A DNA stretch of 47,082 bases from Desulfobacterales bacterium (GTDB lineage: Bacteria > Desulfobacterota > Desulfobacteria > Desulfobacterales > JAEINQ01): the NCBI GenBank assembly GCA_016342285.1, contig JAEINQ010000056.1, positions 1 to 47,082 of the forward strand, given 5' to 3'. The translations under genes were made by a program, and so were the position numbers. Every line of letters begins with the position of its first letter. Within the stretch, counting starts at the first letter, position 1. This document shows positions 25,521-34,529 of the stretch, piece by piece. The notes under the pieces are model-generated. The model saw only the letters and a list, made by a program, of their open reading frames with translations, did no database searches and was not told where the DNA came from.

Positions 25521-28500
25521 TCATTCCCTCCTGCTCCCTGAGGCCTCGTCGAGTACTTTTCTCACGGTTGTCGCCATGTCCGAAACGGTCAGCGGTTTCA
25601 TAAGAAGCGCCCGTATCCCCATTTGGGCCGATTTTTCCGGTGACATGATCCGGCTGTATCCGGTGCACAAAATGATGGGAATATCGGGCCGAATCTTGAG
25701 CAGTTCGGCAGCCAGCCGGTCTCCGTTCATGTTCGGCATGGTCATGTCGGTGACCACGATATCGAAGCGGTCCGGTTCGGACCGGAAAAGCGCCAAGGCT
25801 TCGATGCTGCTGGTGCGGGTGGTGACCCCGTAACCCAAACGTTTCAGTATCTGGCTCCCTGTTTCGCAAATGACGAACTCGTCATCGACCAGCAGAACGC
25901 GTTCGTTGCCCATTGGAAGCTGGTTTGCTTCAGCGGTCGCCGGCGCTTGATGGACTTCTCGATCAATGGCGGGCAGGTAAATTCGAAAGGTGGTCCCTTT
26001 TTCCGTTTCGCTTTCAACCAGGATTTCTCCGCCGTACCCCTTGATGATGCCGTGAACCACGGAGAGCCCGAGGCCCGTGCCTTCGCCGGTCGGTTTGGTG
26101 GTGAAATACGGTTCAAAGATCAGAGGAAGGTTTTGTTCGGTGATCCCTTTGCCCGTATCGGAAATAGTAATCTCCAGGTAATGGCCCGGTTCGATTCCGA
26201 CACTGGCGTCTGCCTCTGTTTCGGTCCATTGGACGTCCGACACGCTGACCCCGAGTATCCCGCCGGTCTCTTCCATGGCGTGTGCGGCGTTGGTACACAG
26301 GTTCATGAAGATCTGGTGGATCTGGGTGGGATCGGCCATCACCAGGGATTCACTGCGGATGTGGGAATTGATTTCAATGGATGCAGGGAGGGTCGATTGC
26401 AGCAGTTTCAAGGCCTCTCCGGCCGTATGACTCAATTTGATCGGCTTGAGATCATGGTCGGCCTGGCGGGCAAAGGTCAATATCTGTTTGACCAGGTCCC
26501 GGGCCCTCAAACCGGCCTGGTTGATTGACACCAAATTATTTTCGAGGTGCGAGCCCTTGGCTGCCTCCAGAAGCGACAGCTCCGAGTATCCGATCACAGC
26601 GGAAAGAATGTTGTTGAAGTCGTGGGCAATTCCCCCGGCCAGGGTTCCGATGGACTCCATTTTTTGAGATTGCTGAAGCTGGCTCTCCAGGCGTTTCAGC
26701 TCGGTAATGTCCGTGGCGATTTGAATCTTCACCAGCCGGCCGTCGACCCATTGGATGGCCCGGTCGTAATTGATGTACCACTTGTTTGTAATGGGGTTTT
26801 TGCCCTGCCACGCTTTCACGTCTGTTGGCTCTCCGTTTTCATCAACCAAATCAGGGTTGGTGCAGTGTCCGCACGGTCCGGACCCGCCGCGAAAAGCCTG
26901 CCAACAGGTCTGGCCGGTCAGGTCTTGTCCGAAGCTTTCGATCATGTGTTTGTTCATGAAGAGGATTTCGTAAGAGTTCATGTCCGCCACATAGATCGTG
27001 GCTTCGATGCTGTCTAAGACCGTCAGAAACATTTTGTGGGCGGCGAGCAGTTTTCTTTCCCACTGCTTGCGTTCGGTGATATCAAGGGCCGTGAAGGTGA
27101 CGCCTTCGGCCCAGTTGTCGGGATTGATCGGCGTGGAACTGAGCAGGATGTCGAGGATTTCGCCATTTTTTGTCAGCCACCGTGTCTCAACGGTTCCGGT
27201 CCCGTGTTCACTGATCTGGTCGTATTTTTCCTGGCCCACATACAGGAAATCATTGTCGGTGGGATATAAGATTCGGGTGTTGACACCCAGCAACGCCTCT
27301 CTGGAATATCCGGTCATCTCACACAACCGATCATTGGCCTGGGAGATGATGCGGTTCCGCACCATGCCGATACCCGTGGGGGCGGCCTTGAAAATGCTTT
27401 TCAGGGTCTCTTCGCTTTGACGCAGGGCTTCTTCGGATTGCTTGCGTTCGGTGATGTCGGAGATGATATGAACCACCCCCTTGACGGATCCGTCCTCGTT
27501 CCATACGGGGTCTGCGGAAACCCGAAGCCACTGGTCGCCGATCCGGACCTCCTCGGTCTCCCTTTGACGGGTTTCACCGATGCGTCTGACCGGGCAATTT
27601 TCGATGGGCCCTGCCGTTCCATGGACCAGTTCATAACATTTCCGGCCGATGATTTCTTCCATGGGTCTTTTCAGAATCGTGGCCGTGGCCCGGTTGGCCT
27701 GCCGGATGGTCCAGTTGTCATCCAGGAAACAGATGGAATCGTAAACCGAATCGAAGGTGCTCTGCCACTGAGCCGCCAGCGCGTGGAGTGATGATTCGGC
27801 CGATTGTTCCTCGGTAATGTCGTGGGCGACGGCGTAGGTGATCCCCTGTTCCGGGTCGGGGTGGGAAACCCAGCGCAACCACCGATAGGTCCCGTCCTTA
27901 CATCGATACCGGTTTTTGAAATTGACGACCTTGTCCCCCTGTCTGAGCCTTTCCGCGAGGATATTGGTTGTCGGGTCGATGTCCTCGGGATGGATGAAGT
28001 CAAGAAACGGTCTGCCCGTGAGTTCTTTTTCCGAATACCCCAGGGTGCTGGTAAAGGCCGGATTGACCTTGATGAAGGTCGACGTCTTGATATCGGCGAT
28101 ACAGATCATGTCCAGTGACATGTTGAAGATCTTGGAGAGTTCGTCCTCGGTCTTTTTGCGACCGGTAATGTCCGAAAAACTGACAAGGCCTGCCACGATA
28201 TTGTTTTCTTTGTCCCTCACCGGGCTCCCGAAGATTTTCAGCAAAACGCGCCTGCCGTCCGGCTGGATGACGACCATGTCGTCCACGTGGATGCTTTCAC
28301 CTTTCATCGCCCGGACAATCGGCATCTCTTCCCACGGGTACAGCTCCCCGGTACCGCGCCGATACGCCTTGTAGACGTCGGCCAGGGTCGATTTGCCCGC
28401 GCTGCTGGCAATGCCGCGGCCCAACAGGTCCATGGCGCGCCGGTTGGCCATGAGTGGTTTGCCGGTGGGGACTTCCACCATGAAGACGCCGACCTGAAGG

Positions 28501-28631
28501 TTGTCCAGGAGGGTGTTTGTCAGGCGGTTCCGGACTTCCAGGGCCTCATTGTCCTGTCTTTGCCGCAAGGCATCTTCTTCCAGTGCCTTGACCCGTTGGG
28601 CCAGCTCCTCGTAGGTCGGTTTTTTGCTCAT
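25521..28631 (-). CDS. Soluble hybrid histidine kinase with five PAS domains
   Basis: I chose the ATG at 28631 (MSKKPTYEELAQRVKALEED), because AGGTGG precedes it and this start is a common N terminus of PAS kinases in Desulfobacterota. An N-terminal coiled coil is followed by five PAS units. Three of them start near VGVFMVEVPTGK, MICIADIKTS and SICFLDDNW, and the fifth near ATIYVADMNS. The kinase core has the phospho-accepting GGIAHDFNNIL and a full HATPase_c domain (NAAHAMEE, DTGKGI, GEGTGLGLS). A C-terminal receiver has the acceptor Asp in DIVVTDMTMPNMNG. No membrane helix is seen. The signal and output regulator are unknown. Confidence 0.88.
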   Translation of the reverse strand: MSKKPTYEELAQRVKALEEDALRQRQDNEALEVRNRLTNTLLDNLQVGVFMVEVPTGKPLMANRRAMDLLGRGIASSAGKSTLADVYKAYRRGTGELYPWEEMPIVRAMKGESIHVDDMVVIQPDGRRVLLKIFGSPVRDKENNIVAGLVSFSDITGRKKTEDELSKIFNMSLDMICIADIKTSTFIKVNPAFTSTLGYSEKELTGRPFLDFIHPEDIDPTTNILAERLRQGDKVVNFKNRYRCKDGTYRWLRWVSHPDPEQGITYAVAHDITEEQSAESSLHALAAQWQSTFDSVYDSICFLDDNWTIRQANRATATILKRPMEEIIGRKCYELVHGTAGPIENCPVRRIGETRQRETEEVRIGDQWLRVSADPVWNEDGSVKGVVHIISDITERKQSEEALRQSEETLKSIFKAAPTGIGMVRNRIISQANDRLCEMTGYSREALLGVNTRILYPTDNDFLYVGQEKYDQISEHGTGTVETRWLTKNGEILDILLSSTPINPDNWAEGVTFTALDITERKQWERKLLAAHKMFLTVLDSIEATIYVADMNSYEILFMNKHMIESFGQDLTGQTCWQAFRGGSGPCGHCTNPDLVDENGEPTDVKAWQGKNPITNKWYINYDRAIQWVDGRLVKIQIATDITELKRLESQLQQSQKMESIGTLAGGIAHDFNNILSAVIGYSELSLLEAAKGSHLENNLVSINQAGLRARDLVKQILTFARQADHDLKPIKLSHTAGEALKLLQSTLPASIEINSHIRSESLVMADPTQIHQIFMNLCTNAAHAMEETGGILGVSVSDVQWTETEADASVGIEPGHYLEITISDTGKGITEQNLPLIFEPYFTTKPTGEGTGLGLSVVHGIIKGYGGEILVESETEKGTTFRIYLPAIDREVHQAPATAEANQLPMGNERVLLVDDEFVICETGSQILKRLGYGVTTRTSSIEALALFRSEPDRFDIVVTDMTMPNMNGDRLAAELLKIRPDIPIILCTGYSRIMSPEKSAQMGIRALLMKPLTVSDMATTVRKVLDEASGSRRE

Positions 28632-28649
28632 TTTGCCACCTGGATTCAT

Positions 28650-28962
28650 GCCCGTTGCGGATCAGAAGGGCACACAGAATGCCGGTGTTGTTTGAAACGC
28701 CAAGCGATATCCTGCATTTTAATGGAACCGGAACGGGCCTTTGTTGCCGCGGGATGGGCTCAGCGTGGTGGCCGGGTGAAACCGGTTTCCACGTTGACCG
28801 TACTACAGATCCGGATAGACGCGCAAGATGCCCGGGACATGTTAAATGGGTGCCGGGAGGCGGTCGTCTTGCCACATGGGGGGCGGGGGCAGAGAAAACC
28901 GGCTATGCCGAGACAGCATTGTTGACGTGAGTAAAGTGAACTGTGGATTCTTTACTCCTGTG
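28650..28962. other. Intergenic region between the PAS kinase and the TetR gene
   Basis: This region of about 310 bases upstream of the kinase gene holds no convincing gene. A 6-bp inverted repeat GTAAAG...CTTTAC lies near 28930-28955. Open frames here lack any recognisable domain. Confidence 0.4.
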
Positions 28963-29592
28963 TCAGACGTCTTTGGATTGTGATCCCAGGAATGCCAGAA
29001 GCATTTGCTCCACGACTTTGCCGATCCGCTTCATGTGGGCGATGCGCTCGGTTTCGGTTCGTCCCGGATATTTTCGAAAGGCGATCATGATGCCGCAGAG
29101 GGCTGAAAAGAGCGTATGCGATAGGAGGCGGGCGTCGCCCTGAAAGTCCTTTTTGCGGAGAAATGTTTCCAACAGGTCCATGAGCTTGCGGGCGATGAGG
29201 TTGAGCTTTTCGGCGGATTCGCCGCCGATGTTCCCGTGCAGGGCGAAATGGGTGATCATCCGCCAGTGGGCTTCGTGTTCGGTGTAGTAATCGAGAAAAT
29301 AATTGATGAACAGTTCCAGGGAATGTTCTTTTTCCTTTTCGAGCCGGTTTGCCAGCGATGTGATGAATCGCTCCGTGTCCCTGAACGTTGCTTCGACAAA
29401 GAGCGCTTCCTGGTTGGGGAAATAGGTGTAGATGGAGGATTTGGCAATGCCGGCCTCCCTGGCGATTTCGTTCATGCTGACCTTGTCGTAGGTCTTGGTG
29501 CCGAAGACGGTTCGGGCCGCATCAATGATGAGGTTTCCCCGGATTTCCCGTTCCTGCTGCTTGAGTTTGCTGAGGGTGTCTTTTTTTTTCAT
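28963..29592 (-). CDS. TetR/AcrR-family repressor
   Basis: The 209-residue protein has an N-terminal TetR helix-turn-helix (about residues 18-65: LIIDAARTVFGTKTYDKVSM, AREAGIAKSSIYTYFPNQEALF) and an alpha-helical ligand domain. It is divergent from the acyl-CoA ligase gene. A perfect 7-bp palindrome lies inside a strong promoter between them, so it very probably represses the ligase operon and responds to an acid or acyl-CoA. An N-terminal lysine-rich stretch (MKKKDTLSKLKQQ) precedes the DNA-binding domain. Confidence 0.9.
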   Translation of the reverse strand: MKKKDTLSKLKQQEREIRGNLIIDAARTVFGTKTYDKVSMNEIAREAGIAKSSIYTYFPNQEALFVEATFRDTERFITSLANRLEKEKEHSLELFINYFLDYYTEHEAHWRMITHFALHGNIGGESAEKLNLIARKLMDLLETFLRKKDFQGDARLLSHTLFSALCGIMIAFRKYPGRTETERIAHMKRIGKVVEQMLLAFLGSQSKDV

Positions 29593-29668
29593 GTTGCTGC
29601 CATCGATGTTGTTTTTTTATAGGTTCGGATGAGGATTAGCACAGCAAGGGGCAAGCTGCAACCATTGG

Positions 29669-29697
29669 TTGACATACCGACCGGCGTTCGGTATTTA
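29669..29697 (+). promoter_or_regulatory. Ligase promoter with an embedded TetR operator
   Basis: TTGACA (29669-29674), a 17-base spacer and TATTTA (29692-29697) make a good sigma-70 promoter reading toward the ligase. Between them, ATACCGA (29674-29680) and TCGGTAT (29688-29694) form a perfect inverted repeat with a 7-base centre, a typical TetR operator. Binding would block the promoter. Confidence 0.8.
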
Positions 29698-29756
29698 GAC
29701 CATCATACCTTTCCATGAACAGAATCCGGTTTTTTTATCGATAGGACACGAATCCC

Positions 29757-31481
29757 ATGGACGAAAAGAGACCCTGGCTCAGATTCTACGGCGACATTCC
29801 CCCTTCCATCGATTACCCCCAGGTCACCATGTACGAAGCGCTCAAGCAGACGGTGGAAAAGACACCCGATGCCTTGGCTTACGATTTTTTCGGCACCACC
29901 GCCACCTACCGGCAGTTCGCGGCCGAGATCGATCGCTGTGCCGATGCCCTGGCCGCCCTGGGATTGAAACAGGGCGACCGGATGACCATTTCCATGCCCA
30001 CCTGTCCCCAGGCGATTGTTTGTTTTTACGCCATCAACAAGTTGGGTGGTGTGGCCAGCATGATCCATCCGCTTTCCACGGCCTCGGAGATCGAATTTTA
30101 CCTCAATCTCAGCCAAAGCCGTTTCGCCTTGACCCTGGATGCTTTCTACGGAAAGTTCAAGGAGGTCGAAACGCGAACCGGACTGGAACGACTGATCCTG
30201 GCCAGAATTCCCGACTACCTGGGCTGGGTCAAACGGCTGGGCTTCAACCTGACCAAGGGGCGAAAAATTCCGTCTGTGCCGGATGATTCCCTGACCATCT
30301 GGTGGCGGGAGATGATGGGGCGAAACGATCCGTCGGCCCCGAAGGCAGCGACCGGTTTTAAGGATCTTGCCGTTATCTTATACAGCGGCGGCACCACCGG
30401 AACCCCCAAGGGGATCATGCTCTCCAACGAAAATTTTATCTGCGAGGGGATGCAGGTATCGGTCTTTGGCAACCTTGCCAGCGAGGATGCCATTCTGGCC
30501 ATTTTGCCCGTCTTTCACGGATTCGGCCTGGGGGTCTGTATCAATGCCGCCTTCATGGGTGGGGCAAAGAGCATTCTGGTGCCCCAGTTCACCCCCGAAG
30601 ACGTGGCCAAGCTGATCCGGTCCAAGCGACCCAATTTCATCGTCGGTGTGCCGACCCTTTTTGAGGCTCTCAGCCGCAGTGAACGGTTCCGGAATTCGGA
30701 TCTGAGCTGCATCACAGCGGCTTTTTCCGGGGCCGACACTCTGCCCCGGGTCGTCAAAGAACGGTTCGAAGCCGTTGTCAGAAAACAGGGCGGCCACTCC
30801 CAGCTTCGGGAAGGGTACGGTCTGACCGAGGCGGTGACCGCCATCATGGCCATGCCCATGAGCGAATACCGGGAGGGAAGCGTCGGCATTCCGTTTCCGG
30901 ACATGGACGCGAAAATCGTCGCCCGCGGTACCACCGAGTCGCTCTCTCCGGGAGAAGAAGGGGAGATCTGTATCAGCGGGCCGGCCGTCATGATAGGCTA
31001 CCTGGACAATGCAGAGGAGACCGCAAAAACGCTCAAGACCCACGCCGACGGCAGAATCTGGCTGCATACCGGGGACGTGGGGACCATGGATCCTGACGGT
31101 TTTTTCTACTTTAAGCTGCGGGAAAAGCGGATGATCAAGTCCTCGGGGATGAATGTCTACCCGGCCCAGGTGGAAGATCTTCTGTACAAACACCCGGCGG
31201 TTCTGGAAGCCTGCGTGATCGGCGTCCCGGACGAGAAACAGGTGGAGCGGGTCAAGGCGTTTGTGGTTCTCAATGATCCGGAAAAGGCAGGGACGGCACT
31301 GGAGAAAGAACTGATCGATTTTTGCCGCAAGGACCTGATCAAGTGGAGCTGCCCGCGGGAGATCGAATTTCGCAGTGAACTTCCCCTGACCCTGGTGGGC
31401 AAGGTCGCCTTTAACGAACTGGTCTTAGAGGAGATTGAAAAGCTTAAAGGCGAAGGGAAATTTTCGGACGGCAACAAATGA
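29757..31481 (+). CDS. AMP-forming acyl-CoA ligase
   Basis: The 574-residue protein is an ANL-superfamily ligase. It has the P-loop SGGTTGTPKGIMLS, the adenine motif YGLTEAVTAI, the HTGDVGTMDPDGFFYF core with KLREKRMIKSSGMNVYPAQVED, and a C-terminal catalytic Lys region LTLVGKVAFNEL. It activates a carboxylic acid to its CoA thioester using ATP. It is the first gene of the island, directly behind a TetR-controlled promoter. The next dehydratase/reductase gene follows at once, so the acid is probably the substrate of that pathway. Whether it is aromatic or aliphatic cannot be told. Confidence 0.88.
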   Translation: MDEKRPWLRFYGDIPPSIDYPQVTMYEALKQTVEKTPDALAYDFFGTTATYRQFAAEIDRCADALAALGLKQGDRMTISMPTCPQAIVCFYAINKLGGVASMIHPLSTASEIEFYLNLSQSRFALTLDAFYGKFKEVETRTGLERLILARIPDYLGWVKRLGFNLTKGRKIPSVPDDSLTIWWREMMGRNDPSAPKAATGFKDLAVILYSGGTTGTPKGIMLSNENFICEGMQVSVFGNLASEDAILAILPVFHGFGLGVCINAAFMGGAKSILVPQFTPEDVAKLIRSKRPNFIVGVPTLFEALSRSERFRNSDLSCITAAFSGADTLPRVVKERFEAVVRKQGGHSQLREGYGLTEAVTAIMAMPMSEYREGSVGIPFPDMDAKIVARGTTESLSPGEEGEICISGPAVMIGYLDNAEETAKTLKTHADGRIWLHTGDVGTMDPDGFFYFKLREKRMIKSSGMNVYPAQVEDLLYKHPAVLEACVIGVPDEKQVERVKAFVVLNDPEKAGTALEKELIDFCRKDLIKWSCPREIEFRSELPLTLVGKVAFNELVLEEIEKLKGEGKFSDGNK

Positions 31482-31534
31482 CATTCAATTCGAAATCGGA
31501 TTTATCAAGAAAGAAACCCCCAAGGAGCCCGTTT

Positions 31535-32653
31535 ATGAACCGTATGCAACCGTTCCATGAAATTTCAACCGATCCGGAAGGCTACGCAAGGGACTGGAAG
31601 AAAAGGACCGGCGGCAAGGTGGTGGGGACCCTTTGCTCCTACGCACCGGAAGAATTGATTCTTGCCGCAGGCGCCCTGGTGTTTCGTGTTTTCGGCAGCG
31701 GCAGCGACATCTCCCGGGCCGATGCCCATCTCCAGGCCTATAGCTGCAGCCTGGTCCGTGGCGCCCTGGAAGACGCCCTGGCCGGACGGCTCGATTTTCT
31801 CGACGGCATGGTCTTCCCCCATACCTGTGATTCCATTCAGCGTCTGTCGGACATCTGGCGGATGAATGTCCGGGGAGGCTTTCACCTGGACGCTGTCCTG
31901 CCGGTCAAGCTCGACACCGACAGTGCCCGGGACTACATGGCCGCTGTGATGCAAAAATTCAAGGTCGACCTGGAAACGGCGCTGGATCGGCCCATGGCCC
32001 ACGCGGACCTGGTGAGCGCCGTAGCCGTATATAACGGCATCCGGGCCACCATGGAGAAACTTTACGTCCTTCGACAAGACCATCCCGGCCTGATCCCCGG
32101 AAGTGATCTGCACGCCGTGGTCCGGTCCTCCATGGTAATGGACCGGCACGATTTTCTCAAGGCCCTGACCGAACTGGTCGATGACCTGGCGGATCGATCC
32201 GGGGAGGCAGTGCATGCCGGAAAGCGGCTGTTTCTCTCCGGCGGAGTTTGCAACCTGCCCGACATCTACCCCATCATCGAATCGGCCGGTGGGGCCGTGG
32301 TCGGCGACGACCTGTGCACCGGCTCCCGGCAGTTGACCGGCCCCATCGATGCCGACGGGGACCCGGTGGCCGCCATTGCCCGGCGCTACGCACAAAGGGC
32401 CATCTGCCCGGCCAAGCACGCCGGCATCACCACTCGGGGAGACGAATTGGTCCGCATGGCCAAAACGACCGATACCCAGGGGGTGATTTTTCTCTTCCTT
32501 AAATTCTGCGATCCCCACGCCTTTGACTACCCCTACCTGAAACAGAGGCTCGATGCCGAAGGGATTCCCAGCCTGCTGGTGGAACTGGAAGAGCAGATCC
32601 CTTCTCAGGGACAGTTTGCGACCCGGTGTGAGGCGTTTATTGAAATGCTTTGA
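31535..32653 (+). CDS. HgdB/BcrC-family radical enzyme subunit, pair 1
   Basis: From the ATG at 31535 (AAGGAG 7 bases upstream; the frame is open from 31478) the protein has 372 residues, like HadC, FldC and BcrC. Family landmarks are GTLCSYAPEELILAAGALVF near the N terminus, cysteines in AYSCSLVRGAL and FPHTCDSIQRLSD, the middle VVGDDLCTGSR and the late FLKFCDPHAFDYP. In this family a subunit [4Fe-4S] cluster receives one electron from an ATP-driven activator. The two-subunit enzyme then dehydrates a 2-hydroxyacyl-CoA or reduces benzoyl-CoA. Its partner follows at 32815. The substrate is unknown. Confidence 0.85.
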   Translation: MNRMQPFHEISTDPEGYARDWKKRTGGKVVGTLCSYAPEELILAAGALVFRVFGSGSDISRADAHLQAYSCSLVRGALEDALAGRLDFLDGMVFPHTCDSIQRLSDIWRMNVRGGFHLDAVLPVKLDTDSARDYMAAVMQKFKVDLETALDRPMAHADLVSAVAVYNGIRATMEKLYVLRQDHPGLIPGSDLHAVVRSSMVMDRHDFLKALTELVDDLADRSGEAVHAGKRLFLSGGVCNLPDIYPIIESAGGAVVGDDLCTGSRQLTGPIDADGDPVAAIARRYAQRAICPAKHAGITTRGDELVRMAKTTDTQGVIFLFLKFCDPHAFDYPYLKQRLDAEGIPSLLVELEEQIPSQGQFATRCEAFIEML

Positions 32654-32704
32654 GGCGTTTGCCGGTTAAGCCGGATTATAAGATAGGGCCGACCGATCAA
32701 CCTG

Positions 32705-32749
32705 GTCAGGCCTGTCAGACAAGTCGGACCAGTCAGACGGGTCGGACAA
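32705..32749 (+). repeat. 9-bp tandem repeat (GTCrGACnn) x5
   Basis: Five consecutive 9-mers start at 32705, 32714, 32723, 32732 and 32741, all of the form GTCAG/GTCGG plus variable bases. They lie between the two subunit genes. No function is known. Confidence 0.8.
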
Positions 32750-32814
32750 AGGGCGAGGACCCGACCAAACACTAAGCCTAACCTAACTGGCCAAACCGAT
32801 TTCAGGAGAAGACC

Positions 32815-34053
32815 ATGACCCATTCAAAGAAACCGCTGGATCCTGAAAAGGAAAAGCGAAAGATCAAGTCGGTACGCAGGATGAAAGAGATCATGACCCA
32901 CTACTATATCGATGCCAAGACCGCTGCCGAGAACGGAAAGAAGGTGGCCTGGATTACCAGCGGCGGCCCGGTGGAGCCGCTCATTGCCATGGACGTGATT
33001 CCGGTCTATCCGGAAAACCACGGGGCCATGATCGGCGCCTCTAAAATGGGGGCCGATCTGTGTGAAAAGGCCGAAGCCATGGGCTATTCCGGTGACCTTT
33101 GCACCTACGCCCTGGCGGACATCGCTTGTTCGACAGTGGACGGCGGCCCCATCGGCGGCCTGCCCAAACCGGACATGCTGATCTGCTGCAACAACATCTG
33201 CGGCACGGTGCTTAAATGGTACGAGGTCCAGGCCCGCTACTACAATGTGCCGCTGTTTATTCTCGATACCCCGTTTTCCCATACCGGGTTTTCGACAGAG
33301 GCCCGGCAGTATGTTCGCCGTCAGTTGGATGAATACCTGGCCTTTCTCGAAACCCATTGCGGGAAGAAATTCGACCCGGACCGTCTGGCGGAAGTGGGCC
33401 GGCTATCCATGGCGGGACAACGTCTCTGGCAGGCCGTGCTCGATACCACCATGAACCGGCCAGCCCCCATGAGCGCCTTTGACGCCTTCTTTCATCTGGC
33501 CCTGATCGTCACCCTGCGTGGCACCCAGACGGTGATCGACTATTACAGCCAACTGCTCGAAGAGATGAAAACCCGTGTGGCCGAAGGCATCAGCGCCGTT
33601 GCCAATGAAAAATACCGTCTTCTTTGGGACAACCTGCCGGTATGGTACCGGACCAAGTGGCTGTCGGAAAAGTTTGCCGGTCACAATGCCTGCCTGGTGG
33701 CCGACACCTACACGTCGGCCTGGTGCGGGTCTCTGGCCTACATGGACGAAACTGACTTTCTCGGTTCCATGGCCGAAGGGTATTCCCGGATCTACCTCAA
33801 TATCGGCACCGACCAGATGGCCGACATGGTCTTGGATATGGTCGACAAATACAGTGCCAATGGCTTGGTTATGCACTCCAACCGGAGCTGTAAGCCGTAT
33901 TCCCTGGGCCAGTACGACATCGCCCGGATCGTCCAGGAAAAGCGGGGCCTGCCCACCTTGATCATCGAGGCCAACATGACCGACGCCCGAAGTTTTTCCG
34001 AAAGCCAGATCGACACCCGCATCGATGCCTTCATGGAAGTGATGACGGATTGA
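32815..34053 (+). CDS. HgdA/BcrB-family radical enzyme subunit, pair 1
   Basis: The 412-residue protein matches the size of HadB, FldB and BcrB. It has the family features WITSGGPVEPLIAMDVIPVYPE, the cysteine motifs GYSGDLCTYA and LICCNNICGT, a central WDNLPVWY and the C-terminal HSNRSCKPYSLGQYD. AGGAGA stands before the ATG. The conserved cysteines would ligate a [4Fe-4S] cluster at the active site. With the preceding gene it should form the catalytic component of a 2-hydroxyacyl-CoA dehydratase or a benzoyl-CoA-reductase-like enzyme. The coding sequence ends in GGATTGA, and a heptamer array starts right after the stop. Confidence 0.86.
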   Translation: MTHSKKPLDPEKEKRKIKSVRRMKEIMTHYYIDAKTAAENGKKVAWITSGGPVEPLIAMDVIPVYPENHGAMIGASKMGADLCEKAEAMGYSGDLCTYALADIACSTVDGGPIGGLPKPDMLICCNNICGTVLKWYEVQARYYNVPLFILDTPFSHTGFSTEARQYVRRQLDEYLAFLETHCGKKFDPDRLAEVGRLSMAGQRLWQAVLDTTMNRPAPMSAFDAFFHLALIVTLRGTQTVIDYYSQLLEEMKTRVAEGISAVANEKYRLLWDNLPVWYRTKWLSEKFAGHNACLVADTYTSAWCGSLAYMDETDFLGSMAEGYSRIYLNIGTDQMADMVLDMVDKYSANGLVMHSNRSCKPYSLGQYDIARIVQEKRGLPTLIIEANMTDARSFSESQIDTRIDAFMEVMTD

Positions 34054-34059
34054 GGGGGG

Positions 34060-34248
34060 CTGGATGCTGGATGCTGGATGCTGGATACTGGATGCTGGAT
34101 GCTGGATGCTGGATACTGGATGCTGGATGCTGGATACTGGATACTGGATGCTGGATGCTGGATACTGGATGCTGGATACTGGATGCTGGATGCTGGATAC
34201 TGGATGCTGGATACTGGATGCTGGATGCTGGATGCTGGATACTGGATG
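34060..34248 (+). repeat. Heptamer tandem array 1 (GGATGCT/GGATACT)
   Basis: About 27 consecutive 7-bp units alternate irregularly between GGATGCT and GGATACT, beginning 7 bases after a stop codon. Because the period is 7, all three frames are open and give false ORFs rich in Leu-Asp-Ala-Gly-Trp. Further isolated units occur at about 34308-34320 and 34450. Confidence 0.95.
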
Positions 34249-34529
34249 GTTAAACGACGGCTGACCGAAGATCGACGGTCTGCAGTCGGCGGCAGTGCTG
34301 GAAACAGGATGCTGGATGCGAGCAAATTGGCGAATTTCCGGATTTTCGAATTTCTCAACAGGAGGAATCGCGGCTATTTCATCAGCCGACCGGACACTCA
34401 GGGATCGGCCGAAAAATCAACCTTCTGAGCCTTTGCTGTGATAAACATAATGTTGGATGCTGGGGAACACTTAACTTAGACAGCTGCGATGTCGGCCGTT
34501 TAAATGATTGACTAACAGGGAGGGCCGGA
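34249..34529. other. Intergenic remainder before the BASS transporter gene
   Basis: After the heptamer array this stretch holds octamer-like units (AAATTGGC, GAATTTCC, GGATTTTC, GAATTTCT) at about 34324-34355 and two stray heptamers. No gene is recognised. The promoter of the transporter gene may lie here. Confidence 0.45.

Noticed and set aside
31565..32518. 317-residue minus-strand ORF opposite the dehydratase subunit
   Set aside because: It is antisense to a clear family member; the composition (Gly, His, Gln rich) is typical of a mirror frame.
34050..34428. Overlapping ORFs with 7-residue repeats (Leu-Asp-Ala-Gly-Trp pattern) in the heptamer arrays
   Set aside because: They arise because a 7-bp repeat without stop triplets is open in every frame. 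No start context, no domain, and codon use follows the repeat only.
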